From contig JAJGOT010000029.1 in assembly GCA_022457155.1 (NCBI GenBank), positions 186,001 through 250,000 of the forward strand: a stretch of 64,000 bases of DNA, given 5' to 3'. The stretch is from Cladopsammia gracilis (taxonomy: Eukaryota > Cnidaria > Anthozoa > Scleractinia > Dendrophylliidae). Below are positions 1 through 10,200 of the stretch, in pieces; positions within the stretch are counted from its first letter, which is position 1, and every line of letters begins with the position of its first letter. Position numbers and translations under genes: made by a program. The notes beneath the pieces are model-generated. The model saw only the letters and a list, made by a program, of their open reading frames with translations, was not told the DNA's origin and made no database searches.

Positions 1-616
1 TAAATGCTGAAGCACCCGTTTTTCGGCCTAGGCGAGATGCGGCAGTAGCTGCTAACCTGCGCATACGTGATGTTATGCAAGATGCAGAACTGTGAAAACT
101 GTTTCATTTTATCATGATAACTGTTATCACTGAGCATGACTACTAGGACTCTAGTAGCTACTAGCTAGGGACAAACATTGAACTCTGCGACTTTTCCATT
201 TTTTTGTTTTCAAATCATTAAGCGTTTTCAAGTTGATATAGTTTCCTTTGTTTACATGTGCTTCCTTGCGAAAAGCACATGGGGGAGTGTGTCGGAAACT
301 GCATAATTAGTATATCGATTTTCATTGTTGATTTTACCATGATCTGTCAAAACCTCGAAGTTGTTATTGTAAGGCAGAATAGATAATAATTGCGAAAGAT
401 TATACCTTTGTTATTGTTCTATTAGGATATATCGCTTTAGCCGATCATCTCTGGTTTTGCAAGGTGTGCCGATATGATAAGAACATGTGCTATTATCTTT
501 GTGAGAGAGAACTTTGTTCTATTGAGAGCGTGAATTCGGACTAGCCTTATTGAATAAAATCTATAACGTGAAAACTGTGACAGTGTGGGTCTACTGTAAC
601 TTTGAATCCCCACACA
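1..616 (+). mobile_element. 3' end of an LTR retrotransposon: pol C-terminus plus 3' LTR
   Basis: An open frame from base 3 ends at a TGA at 93-95. Its last residues (RPRRDAAVAANLRIRDVM, then QDAEL) are arginine-rich in the way seen at the C-terminus of BEL/Pao or Ty3 integrase-bearing polyproteins. A purine-rich stretch (274-289, with GGGGGAG) comes just before a sequence starting TGTCGGAAACTG at 290. From there to CACACA at 616 it reads as a 327-bp LTR: it starts TG, ends CA, and has a TATA-like GGATATAT near 425 and AATAAA near 554. The 5' LTR lies outside the window, so TSD and age cannot be read. Superfamily is inferred only from the C-terminal residues. Confidence 0.6.
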
Positions 617-840
617 GGAAAGGAATTGAAGATGTGGACACGGAGAAGAAAAACTAGACAACTTCATCACATACCTCAACAACATCCATCCTACTATCAA
701 ATTCACTAGTGAACGGTCCACATCTTCAATTCCTTTCCTGGATGTCAATGTTCTACTCGAAAATGGCAAAGAAAAAAAGTGACGCCTGGCACGAGATCTT
801 TCACAAGGAAGATCAGACAACTACCAGCAAGTTTAATTTC
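617..840 (+). mobile_element. Penelope-like (PLE) reverse transcriptase fragment with local inversion
   Basis: Bases about 655-770 translate to a stretch containing IHPTIKFTSERS and IPFLDVNVLLENG, the conserved FTxE...PFLDV block of Penelope-type RTs. A stop follows soon after. Bases 616-639 are the reverse complement of 716-740 inside this block, so a small inverted duplicate sits directly next to the LTR. This is a decayed fragment with no complete ORF. Confidence 0.5.
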
Positions 841-993
841 TGCTTCATGTGGACCTCTGCATTCAAAGGTTTTTCTGTATCCATATATTGCAGTTTAAAA
901 ATAGAAACAATATAAATAGTGTTTCACGCAGTCGTAGGAGTGATCGATGCAAATACATGCAGAGCGAATTAATACAATTTTAGATAGAAAATG

Positions 994-1102
994 CCTTGAG
1001 ACGGTTACTCAAGTTTCACGCACTAAGCGACCGCCACCAACGGCACCAACTGCACAGTCTGATGATCGCTTAGTGCGTGAAACTCAAGTAACTGTCTCAA
1101 GG
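994..1102. repeat. Long hairpin (37-bp arms)
   Basis: Bases 994-1030 and 1066-1102 are inverted copies differing at about three positions, around a 35-base loop. The similarity continues weakly outwards (TAGAAAATGCC against TAGAAAATTCC in the inverted arm), so this is probably the core of a foldback MITE. The open frame across it (947-1252) is explained by the hairpin and is not called a gene. Confidence 0.7.
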
Positions 1103-1252
1103 AATTTTCTATTTGTATTGCAATTTATATTGTTTATTTTTTTATGGAAAATATATTATTTGGGCAGTTATCATATCCAGTGGTTTCACACTAGGACTTC
1201 CAAGTATATCCTAAGTGGCCTTGAAACCAAGTTTGAATGTGAAAGAGTATAA

Positions 1253-4070
1253 TGCACATGCTTGAACCCTACTATGTGATCGTGGAAACGTGTCTGGTCA
1301 TGTCTGATAGTATGCAAAGGAAATCCATTGCAAGCACATGTGCTCTTTTCTCAGTTCCCTTGCCGTTCCCTCCATATCAATCCCAGTAACTCAGACTGCC
1401 TGTAACTGGCCAACAGAATGCTGATCAGTACATGTGGTGCAGTTGTCCGCCAACTTGCTTTCTGCTACAGGAACTGTCTGTGTGGACCATTTATGTATGT
1501 ATATTTGGGAAAGTAGTTTGATATACCCTTGTTTCAATATAGGAGGACAATATAGCTGTTATTGTACCAACTACTCTTGCTTTTTCTAGGAACAAAATAA
1601 AGCAGAGCCTTTGTAAATGGTGCTTTTGCATCCAGCACACTATAAAGTACTCTCCAAGCCTGGCCCAAATTCAGGTGATTAGGCTTATTAATCTCACACT
1701 GGCACCAATAAAAGACATGCTTTACAAGGATGTTATCTGAATTAACATATGCAAGTTCACTCTAAAAAATTTGGCTCTTTAATTTTGTTTAAAAATCATT
1801 ATGACAGTGGCATACATCTACATCATGTGGCACAGGAACAGACAGATTCCAGTTCCTGTTAGGTTGATCTTAAACTCATGCTAAAAAGTTGGCTTTAGTT
1901 CACATACCATACTTTTACTGGCAGGATTTATGAGGATGAAATATTTAGTTCATGATTCATCAATAAATTGATTTTAATGTTTATCTGAGGATCAATGGAT
2001 CTTGTTATCTGTCGGAAAGCCTATCATCTCTGCAGAGGCTCAAATGGAGTTTTGTGGAAAAGGAGAATCTGTTAAGCGAAGTGAGGGCATGTGCAAAAGA
2101 ACCAAGAAGACAGATGCTGGAGCTCAATCATTCTTCGTGTCTTTTGCATATGCACTTATCTTGTTTATCTAAATCACCCTAATTTCTCTGAGCTGATGTG
2201 GAGATGAGCTAAAGCCAGAAAAAAAAACGATTTTCATGTTTACAGAACTAGATAACAGTGGCCTTCAGCAGCCAAATGTAATAGATTGATAAGAGATGAC
2301 ATTCGCACGGTGGCAGTAAAATCTATCACTGATTCACCTTCAAGTTTCTTTGACTTTTGGGCTACTTGTATATCTCCCTCGACCCTTGCAACAACAGTGA
2401 AAATGCTCTGCCCTGAGCAAAACATGCAGTCATATGTAGATGCTAAGAGTGATTTTATTAAAGTTGCACAGAAAGCCACAGCACATATTTCAACATTTTA
2501 ATTAGACATCATTTCATTTCTTTTTATTTTTCTTCCCAGTTCAGTGTCTTGGATGAATTCAAAATGTCTGGCTAAGCTTGTTTAAAAGGGAAATATTGTA
2601 CAAGTTTGGAATGTCCAAAAGATTTCATTAGAGAAGTCAAAGATTTGTGTATTAGAATGTCATTCAGATTGATATGTGGCTGTAAGTAACATAATAAATA
2701 ACAAATCATTCTCAGCACCTGCACATAAATCTATCTGACAGTCAGTATCTGCACATTAAATTCTAACTAAACTCCATTAAAATCCACCTTCTCAATCACA
2801 TTTCAAATTGATTCTTAGAATAGCCCAGAAATTTCTAAATATGGTCTTAAATTGTTATCTATACCTTGACTTCTGGATGCAAAAATCTCGGCATCGGCGA
2901 GACTATCCATGAATTGATGATACGTTTAAATGTCAGCTGATGTATTAAAGTTTATTTAAAAGGAGGCTCGAAAGGGTTTCTTACAGCTTATGTACATGTC
3001 AGAACAATTAAACATTAAAATTTAATGGTCTTAGTCTCTGAAACAAATTATAGATAAGCTTATGACAGGGTTGTTAAAGTTTCCTTCACGACCATTTATG
3101 ACGTCATATCTGTTGTCATGGTAACTATAACCCTCCAAAGACATACCTCTCAAAAGTCAGTTTTTTTAAATCTTTCTTTAAAACTAACTCGGTTACCTAT
3201 GGTTTTTTCATAAGTGTTTTTAAAGGTTTGCAATATCCTTCGTTTCCTGTGTAAATTTGAGAAAAATCTGTCTGGAAATCGAGATAAATCGAAAAAGGCC
3301 TTTTAAAGATTTAAAAAATTCCACTCTACAGTTTTTTCAAATGTCTCAAATGTTAGATAAAGTTGAATGCTACTTGCATGAAAAATTTCAGAGGATATTT
3401 TATGCACGATTTATTTCCGGTTCCCGCGATTTTACGCAGTATTTTCATTTCCAGTGAGCTACGCGTGCTACTTTTTGATAGGAAAATCAGCTGACGCATG
3501 CGTCAGTGCATGACGAGTGCACGTCGCGCGCGCACGCAGATGAAAACCCTTTCTAGCCTCCTTAAGCATATGCATAAGCCAAAATCCTCCAACTATCTGA
3601 TGACGAATCACGACGATTGCTACCATTCCACAACTCGAAAACTGCCGAAAGTTTAACGATAACATCGAACTACTCCTCGCGAAAAGATAAACCTCCAACT
3701 TCTGAAATGAGACAGCCAGAATCTTGCCTTTTTCTGCACCGCGTTCTTCATATTGAAGACACGTCCGCCATTTTGAAAAAAAATCCGAGTCTGCGCAGAA
3801 CAACCGGAAGTCCTAGATTCTAGGACTTTGCATCCTGCGTCCCCAGAGCCCCTTGGTCCTCGTACTTCGGCTCCGGCGGTTAAGAGGGCCAAGCGGCTCT
3901 GGGAACGAGAATGTACCAGTTCTCTCTTCCGCCTGACCGTGGGAGATCTGGGTACGAGATTAATCATCTACATCATTTATACTTGGCAAGGGTTGCCCAT
4001 CGCCCAAAGGTAAATAATAATCAAATAGAATCGTATAATTAAAAAGATAAAATATGTTCCCGAACAGTAC
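1253..4070. other. Intergenic stretch without a recognised gene
   Basis: Short open frames exist (for example 2240-2479 on the minus strand and 3653-3967) but none has a recognisable domain or matching splice sites. The frames near 2.3 kb overlap on both strands. No long inverted or tandem repeat was seen. Confidence 0.5.
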
Positions 4071-4079
4071 GTTTAAAAA

Positions 4080-4450
4080 TGTGCAAAGTCTCTATGGTAG
4101 AGCGTTCCAATCTTTGATCGACCTCTGAAAGAAACTGTTCGCATAGATGTTGCCCTTGGAACTTGGATTAATAAAGGAAGCTTGAGATCTAGTGTTGTAA
4201 GTATGGGTTGGTACATCTGAGTGTGACGGGATAGGTAATACAGTACTGCCTTGCACAGACTCATAAAAAAGCTCCAGACGCCGACATTTACGTCTTGCTT
4301 CTAATGAAGACCAGTTTAAGGAATCCAGTAAACGAGTTACAGTCCCTTTCTCTCTTGTATAGTCTCTTTTAACAAAGCGAGCGGCCTGTCTTTGAATGTT
4401 TTCTACAGATTTTATAGCTGTTGGTACATTTGAATTTATATACGCAGGAT
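4080..4450 (-). mobile_element. LINE ORF2 C-terminal remnant
   Basis: On the minus strand the frame reads VENIQRQAARFVKRDY, then SLNWSSLEARRKCRRLELF, and ends SFFQRSIKDWNALP. These are the standard C-terminal landmarks after the RT domain of CR1/L2/Crack-type LINEs: QxxAARF, LxWxxLExRR and FFxRxIxDWNxLP. The RT core is missing, so it is 5'-truncated. Its distal part near 4420 is where similarity to the GPCR copy B block (about 17047) begins, so the duplication breakpoint lies within or beside this LINE. Confidence 0.75.
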
Positions 4451-5011
4451 GCCTTACAATTTCGCCCGAAATTTCGTACTCGTACTCGTACTCCATTTTG
4501 TATTTCCACATAGTATAAATTATTTTATTGTTTTGAATCATTTCCGCTCTCTAAGAAATGTTCCCTGCTGCGCTTTTTTATCGACCTACATGGGTTATTG
4601 GTTTCAATATTGATCCATCAACTGAGATGTGCACTAAAAGGTTTTTTTTAATTTCTTTAAGAACTGTCAGTCTTCTGGCACCTCGGTAGTGAGCTGTTTT
4701 AAGACTTTTAATGTAATTGGTACAGGTGTCAGTCAAATGTTAAGGTTAGTGTTAAATTTTAATATGATAGATGAAAAAAGGAAAAAGGTATTACCGTGTT
4801 TAAGGTCGCGGTGGTGCGTATCCGCTAAACAAACCGAAGAGAAATACCGGTGAGTTTGAAGATTTGAGATCATCTGGTTCTCCTGTTGAACAAAGACATC
4901 ACCGTTTATATTTGCCACTTTGAGTTAGCAGACGGCAAACCATCGTTTTCTAATTACGTTTCTTATTCTTATTCAAACATTTTCACCCCTTAGGGTAAAT
5001 AAAGCCAAGAA

Positions 5012-6067
5012 ATGAACAACATATCAGCTGCAACTAACTCAAGTCTGATAGCGTCTACGGAAGATCTTCCTTCAAAAGGGAATGGCATCGTTTGGTGTGG
5101 CGTTTTTGCGTTGGAATCCCTCTTTATTGTCGTCGGAAACTTGCTCACGCTTGTTCTCTTTGCGACCAACAGAAAACTTCGTAAGAGAAGCTTACTAATA
5201 TCTATAAACATGGCCTTTGCTGATGCGATGATAGGAATTGTGTGTATACCTCTTCTTATCTACGTAAACATTGGGGATTATTATCAGCTATGGATACCAA
5301 ATACTTATTTGAACATTACATTTGACATCACCCAAACCGTTTTCACACAAGCCTCATTAATCTCCTCCGCCTTAATATCGGGTGAAAGATTTTTTGCCAT
5401 TTATTGGCCGCTTAAACATCAAATACTGCCACTTCGAGCATACTACATTGTTATTTCCATAATTTGGGTACTTTCTATCATTGTTACCACGGTTTTCATC
5501 TCACAAAGTCTCTTAATTTCAAGCAAATATGCTTTCTATACTTTAACGTCGTGTTATATGATTCTAGTTTTTATTGTGTGCTTTTGTAACAGTGGTATTT
5601 GGAGAAAGTTTCAATTGCCTAGCACCATTTTTCGAAGGCATGACAGAGGGACGCTGAACCGTCGTTTGACGATGACGTTGTTGTTTGTGTCGATTGTTGC
5701 TTTCCTGTCGTGGTTTCCCATCATCATTATACTTCAGGTCTGGCCTATGCGCCATGGGTACGTTCATTACTTTGCTTTTGCTATATGCTATGTCAACTTT
5801 TTTGTCAACCCAATCGTGTACGCCTTAAGAATTCCTGAATTTAGACAAGCGCTGGTTTTGTGCTGTTTAAGAAGAAAATCAAAGCTGCACAGACGGGGTC
5901 ACTGCCGGCGTGAAAAAACGTTCAACAGGGAACTTAACGGTTTGACGCTCGTGACACGGCGAAGAACGTTGTCACCCGAACCATTTCGTCTACAAGTGCC
6001 GTTTGAAAAGAATGCTATATGGATACCAAGAGAAAATTATCTTTTCTTGATGGAAACGGCACTGTGA
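5012..6067 (+). CDS. Class A (rhodopsin-like) G-protein-coupled receptor, copy A
   Basis: This is a seven-transmembrane receptor of 351 residues with one coding exon. Visible landmarks are G42-N43 in TM1, D71 in TM2 (NMAFAD), ERF at 125-127 in place of DRY, SWFP at 233-236 for the TM6 CWxP motif, and NPIVY at 266-270 in TM7. The N-terminus has sequons at N3 and N9. The usual cysteine at the top of TM3 is absent and TM5 lacks its proline. Both absences are known for the melanocortin/cannabinoid/S1P branch, so the receptor looks MECA-like; the ligand is unknown. The chosen ATG opens the N-terminal sequons in the same frame as the paralogue. A probable noncoding 5' exon ends at a donor at 4850 (CCG|GTGAGT) and joins an acceptor at 4992-4993 (polypyrimidine tract then TAG), both conserved in copy B. 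It is about 92% identical to copy B. It acts at the cell surface by family; signalling partner is not inferable. Confidence 0.93.
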   Translation: MNNISAATNSSLIASTEDLPSKGNGIVWCGVFALESLFIVVGNLLTLVLFATNRKLRKRSLLISINMAFADAMIGIVCIPLLIYVNIGDYYQLWIPNTYLNITFDITQTVFTQASLISSALISGERFFAIYWPLKHQILPLRAYYIVISIIWVLSIIVTTVFISQSLLISSKYAFYTLTSCYMILVFIVCFCNSGIWRKFQLPSTIFRRHDRGTLNRRLTMTLLFVSIVAFLSWFPIIIILQVWPMRHGYVHYFAFAICYVNFFVNPIVYALRIPEFRQALVLCCLRRKSKLHRRGHCRREKTFNRELNGLTLVTRRRTLSPEPFRLQVPFEKNAIWIPRENYLFLMETAL

Positions 6068-6449
6068 ACAACATACGCGCTTGGAATTACAGTTGTAGCT
6101 TTTTAATAGGGGCTTTGTAGAGTTAATCAGACCATCGTGCCTACGATTATTTATAATTTCTAGTGATTTTATTAGATATGAATGTAAATATATGAAAATC
6201 ATATATTTGAACTGCGGATAAACATGAGTGAAATTTATGATCCTCGCAATATGCTCTCAACTTAAGCAGTTAAAAAAGCAACCTAAGAATAAAAATTCAG
6301 GTAGCAAAGTCATGGGTTCGAATCCCGTTCAAGCCTGAATTATTTCAGTTCAGGTTGCTTTTTCAACTGCTTAAAGTGGCTGAACACAGTTTCACTGTAC
6401 CTATGCGTCGTTCATTGTCATTTTAAAACTACTAACGTCTGAGCGCCCC

Positions 6450-6708
6450 AAATCCACCGTAGGAAAAAAGATGGCGGCTGTTCATTTTACCACAATACCT
6501 TGCGTACCTAACACAGCACATAAGGCACAAAGAAAGCCAAATTTTTACAATATTTGTTCCAGTACTATGGAACAAATGTGTAGACTAGGTTTGAAGATTT
6601 TATAACTTTTCGTTACATTTTTATGAACGTTGTTAAGATTTTTGTGCGCCAAGAATTATGGGTAAATGTACCAGTCGCCATCTTTTTTCCTACCGCGGAT
6701 TGGTGAGG
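6450..6708. repeat. Inverted repeat inside the TTAA element
   Basis: CCGTAGGAAAAAAGATGGCG near 6459 and its inverse near 6677-6702 form arms of about 25 bp. The structure suggests an older MITE nested in, or forming part of, the TTAA element. Confidence 0.6.
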
Positions 6709-6732
6709 CATACGATTGAGCAACAAGCTATA

Positions 6733-7230
6733 CAGTGTTTTCACTGACGTCATATCAAAATTCAGAAGCGGTTTTCGATTCTAAAATGTTTATGGAATTG
6801 TAGAGAGTTTAGCGCAAGAGCATTTCATTCAAGAGTTATAGGCGAATGAGTATAGACATTTTTAGTAAGAAATGTATGGAGCGGCCATCTTGGTGTCCCA
6901 CTTAGGGACACCGACATGGCGACCAAAAATTTAAAGACTTTAAAGTCTTAATAACACCGAAAATCTCATCACAAAATATTGTATTCACTATAAGAGGCAT
7001 GAAATCGGCTTATAAGCATCTATAATTCATTAATAACTTTCAACTAGTTCAATTTTGTTTATTTTCACGGCTTATCTGAAATAGCGTGACGAATTGCGTG
7101 ACACATCGTTAAAACCTGAAACTTTTTGTGAAAGATTATAACACTGGTATCCACATACCGTGTTAGAAACAGCTTTGTAGGATGTATACTTTAGATTTTT
7201 TATTTTTTATGACGTCATGTGAAAACACTC
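6733..7230. mobile_element. Nested MITE, about 498 bp
   Basis: The ends read CAGTGTTTTCACTGACGTCAT and, inverted, GAGTGTTTTCACATGACGTC, with TA (perhaps TATA) on both flanks. That is compatible with a Tc1/mariner-type TA duplication. It lies wholly inside the TTAA element and holds a smaller palindrome around 6883-6925 (GGTGTCCC...GGGACACC). No coding capacity. Confidence 0.6.
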
Positions 7231-8048
7231 TATATATTTTGATATTTTTGTTGAGCTTTAAGGGTGTTGCCATAGCAACACGGTGGATTGTAAATCAGCC
7301 TGCAATATTTGGTTTCGTTTATTTTCAGAAAATCTAGTTGTTAGATTTTGTCCATCATTTGTCTCCAGTAAACTCGTAAAAATATTCGCATGTTAACACT
7401 GGTCTCATGTAATTTTAATAGAGGGATCTTCCGTAATTTGTGGTTTAATGTTTGCGTTTTGTAAAAATCTCCTCTGTTAGATTTCAAATTTCTGATGGCA
7501 GGAGAGTACGGCATATTCGGAACTATTATTGTGCCAAATTTCGTGAAATTCTAACGAGTGGTTCTGTAGAAATCAGCACATTTCCGAGGAAAGTCGCTAA
7601 AATATCCAGTCACAATTTTTTGGTCAACTGTGCATGCGTTGCATTTGACTGGGTTCTCGATCCAAAGACAAAAGCGACCAAAAAGGCAGTGTATTTCTTC
7701 AATGGTTCTATAAATTATCTATTGATTCAACAAACATTTTTACGAACAACAAATTGTTTGATTTTAAGACGAAAAACAACACTTTCGCGATCCACGCTGA
7801 GCAAAATAAAATGATCGCTGAATAGGCACCACGCTTGTTTTTCTCAAAACTCTGCACGTGCTGACTCACGTAAGCAGCTGAAATTGAAGAGCGCGTGCAA
7901 ACTGTGTTCAGCCACCTTAAGTTGAGAGCACACTGCGAGGATCATAAATTTCACTCGATTTTATTAGACTTAATGTATTTTTCGCACTTTTAGATATTTT
8001 TAGATATTTATTACAGTAATTTAGGATATGTCTTTTTACCTTGAGAAA

Positions 8049-8098
8049 ATAGAGATTATTATTATTATTATTGTTATTATTATTATTATTATTATTAT
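8049..8098. repeat. (ATT)n microsatellite
   Basis: A near-perfect ATT run with one GTT interruption. It is absent at the homologous place in copy B (around 19826), which reads directly into TATAGAATAGTC. Confidence 0.9.
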
Positions 8099-8296
8099 CT
8101 AATATAGGGGCATAGAATAGTCTTTGCAAGCATGCGAAAGTAGCAATACGTGTTTCGCGAAGACGAATATTGATCAAGTTTGTCTTGCGAGTATGGAGAG
8201 CACCTTTTAAAACATTTGGCAAATTGCCTTTCAGAATAAGCATAAGGTTCTCAAATGAAATGTGGCACTCTATGTAAATTTTAACTACACAGACCC

Positions 8297-8321
8297 CGGT
8301 TGTTCAAAAGGTGGATAGCAC

Positions 8322-8361
<40 letters not shown>

Positions 8362-8656
8362 TTAATATTACAGACTTATATAGCGCACATATCACACATA
8401 TCACACATGTCTCTCGGACGTCAGCTTATGAAGGTGCCTCAGGCAGCCGCTATCGATCCATTGTTGATCTCATCTCACCCACCCCACCCATGAACAAGTG
8501 ACACTGAGGGTGGTCACAGCCAGGGTTTGTTACATCCTCAGTGGTTCTTTTAAATCGCTATCCAGTGGATAAGTATTAACAAAATCCATTGTGTTACCTA
8601 CTGGATAGTGATTTATCCGGTGGATAGCTCTATCCTCCCTTTGAACAACCGGGCTC
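8297..8656. mobile_element. MITE with CCGGTTGTTCAAA ends, copy A, split by a SINE
   Basis: The ends are CCCCGGTTGTTCAAAAGG and, inverted, CCCGGTTGTTCAAAGGG, with GGTGGATAGC repeated in both arms. Between them lies a minus-strand SINE with an (ATT)n tail. The SINE-free copy is at 20052-20198. Confidence 0.65.
8326..8560 (-). mobile_element. Partial tRNA-derived SINE with (TTA)n tail
   Basis: Bases 8370-8545 match the tail half of the SINE at 43190-43602 (GCCTCAGGCAGCCGCTATCG, then the CCCACCCCACCCATGAA block and GTGACACTGAGGGTGGTCAC). The tRNA-like head is missing. The (ATA)n run at 8322-8360 is the 3' tail on the element's own strand. It is absent from copy B, so it inserted after the duplication or was lost there. 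Confidence 0.65.
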
Positions 8657-8885
8657 AGATGTTCAGCATCTTCCAGGTAAATTTATTCAGAATTAATTTG
8701 TGAACCAAAAACACAAGTTAGAGATATTAGTCGAACATCATGATTGAAAAAACCTTTTAGGAGAGCCCAAGCATGCGAGCACTTACAAAAATTACTCGAT
8801 CTCGAGCAACCGATCATCCTTCGAAATTTTATGAGCATTTCGAGGAAGAGGCTAAATTTTGCAAATACTTTTTAATATATACATT

Positions 8886-9041
8886 CAAGTTCAAGTTCAA
8901 GTTCAAGTTCATTTTATTTACACTTATTCAATTACAATATACCAACATTAAGGAAATAAAAAAAACGTAAGAACAGAGCTAACTAGACATTGAATTAAAC
9001 GTAACAAAAGAAGAGTGTGTAGTAGCCAAAGGAGCCAAGCC
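8886..9041 (-). mobile_element. 5'-truncated LINE 3' end with repeated tail
   Basis: About 156 bp present in copy A but absent from copy B (junction near 20437) are flanked by ACATT on both sides (8881-8885 and 9042-9046). On its own strand the insert ends AAATAAAATGAAC followed by TTGAAC repeats, the short-repeat 3' tail typical of CR1/L2-like LINEs. Only 3' UTR is left. Confidence 0.7.
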
Positions 9042-9084
9042 ACATTAATTTACCTAATTCACCACAATATACATTTCATAATTT

Positions 9085-9430
9085 ACATGAATATTTTTAA
9101 GGATACAGAGATCGGAAACGATAACAGGTGTGAGGACGTGCTTGGCTCTGTACATAAGTATCGCAATATCTTGTAAACGTCTGTTTGTTGTATACAGTAG
9201 GCAGATTGGCGCGTATTAAGAGTTCCTCGTATGTGTCAGAGTGGGATCTGTATATTGCTCTCAGCGCTCGTTGAGCTTCCTTTTGTCCGATGATTTGCAA
9301 AAATGCCATATTGCATTGTAAATGGCAGTAAGTTAAATGAGACAGAATATAAAATTTATACAGTAGTAGTAGCTTGGTCTTGCAGGGTATTATCAGAAAC
9401 CCATAAGTGGGTTGAAACGTGTAACGCGCA
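9085..9430 (-). mobile_element. LINE reverse transcriptase C-terminal remnant, copy A
   Basis: The minus-strand frame contains LLYKFYILSHLTYCHLQC and QRALRAIYRSHSDTYEELL, the blocks that follow the RT catalytic domain in many cnidarian LINEs (YKxxILPHLTYCHLVW; RALRAVY...SYxxLL). The conserved W and later blocks are broken by shifts and the RT core is missing. The same remnant is at 20470-20800 in copy B. Confidence 0.65.
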
Positions 9431-10200
9431 TTCACAGCTTCCGAATACTGATTCATTTTTTACTTAGTACCATATTTGAACCCCCTCGGTTGTTCTAGCG
9501 AATTGACTGGTTAATATGTTTATCTTGATTTTCCAAATATAGCTGTAAAAACTTAGCAAATTGAATAATCGGAAGCTTGTTTTGAAGCGCACAAGAGACA
9601 GTTGCACGTTTCAAAGAGCCAATAACTAAAATCAACCAATCAGAATGCTCGATTGCCGGTCCAATATTCTCTAAGTATTAGACCGGGCATTGTCCCGAAT
9701 GATCCCGCGCGATCCTCCCGCCGGCAGGAGTCGTGCAAGCTTGCTCGGGACCGTACCAGGAGAATATCGGCGATAGGTATTTTTTGTCAAGACCTCGGGC
9801 CGATATTCTCCCAGTACGGCCCTCATGCTTGGTCAATAAGATATATGTATAAAAATTGATCTGATCGATCGAACACGCAATGATTTAGAGATGCGTATTG
9901 TTACGAATAGTCTTATGCATTTGTAAGTATAGTTTTAAAACATGTTCCGTAGAACTAAAGAATAAAAGTCTGCTAGTGAGCACTTATTATTATAACACGA
10001 TTATTCAATTTGCTAAGAAGTTGTTACAGCCATATTTGGAAAATCAAGATAAAAATATTAACCAATCAATTCGCTAGAACAACTTGCTTCCAATCTCCCT
10101 GGATCGAGGGGTTTCCAAATATGGAACTAAGCAAAAAAATGAATATTCGGAAGCTGTGAATGCGCGTTACACGTTCAACCCACTTATGGGTTTCTGCTAA
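9385..10200. repeat. Large inverted repeat / foldback, copy A
   Basis: Bases about 9385-9600 (AGAAACCCATAAGTGGGTTG, then CACAGCTTCCGAAT) return inverted at about 10000-10200. The 400-bp centre contains paired GGAGAATATCGG / CCGATATTCTCC stretches. In copy B the two arms are at 20780-21000 and 24000-24280, pushed apart by about 2.6 kb of inserted sequence. Confidence 0.7.

Larger units (their letters stand above)
6375..7916. mobile_element. Non-autonomous TTAA DNA transposon (piggyBac-like), 1542 bp
   Basis: The element is flanked by TTAA on both sides (6371-6374 and 7917-7920). It has 15-bp terminal inverted repeats, AGTGGCTGAACACAG on the left and GGTGGCTGAACACAG on the right after inversion. 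The paralogous site in copy B (near 19703) has a single TTAA in the same flanking sequence, so the insertion is proved by an empty site. TTAA duplication is typical of piggyBac-type and some Kolobok elements. No transposase frame is present; the 7452-7814 frame has no recognisable domain. Confidence 0.85.
6222..7957. repeat. Foldback MITE with tRNA-like core, copy A (interrupted)
   Basis: The outer arms (AGTGAAATTTATGATCCTCG and its inverse) and inner arms (GCAGTTGAAAAAGCAACCT type) flank a core with GGGTTCGAATCCC, which matches a Pol III B box / tRNA T-arm. Here the right arm is split by a TTAA element at 6375-7916; the uninterrupted paralogue is at 19552-19742. Confidence 0.75.

Noticed and set aside
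2240..2501. Overlapping frames of 79 aa (minus) and 71 aa (plus)
   Set aside because: Neither has a recognisable domain or paired splice sites; could be an isolated exon but cannot be supported.
3653..3967. 104-residue minus-strand frame and the opposing 3828-4013 frame
   Set aside because: The composition is GC-rich, but no domain or splice context was found and the frames overlap on opposite strands.
6318..6350. tRNA gene suggested by GGGTTCGAATCCC
   Set aside because: Only a T-arm/B box is present; no acceptor stem, D-arm or anticodon arm. It is the core of a foldback MITE.
7452..7814. 120-residue frame within the TTAA element, considered as transposase
   Set aside because: No DDE motif or zinc-ribbon pattern, and far too short for a piggyBac transposase.
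8311..8493. Poly-Ile frame
   Set aside because: Translated (ATA)n microsatellite and SINE tail.
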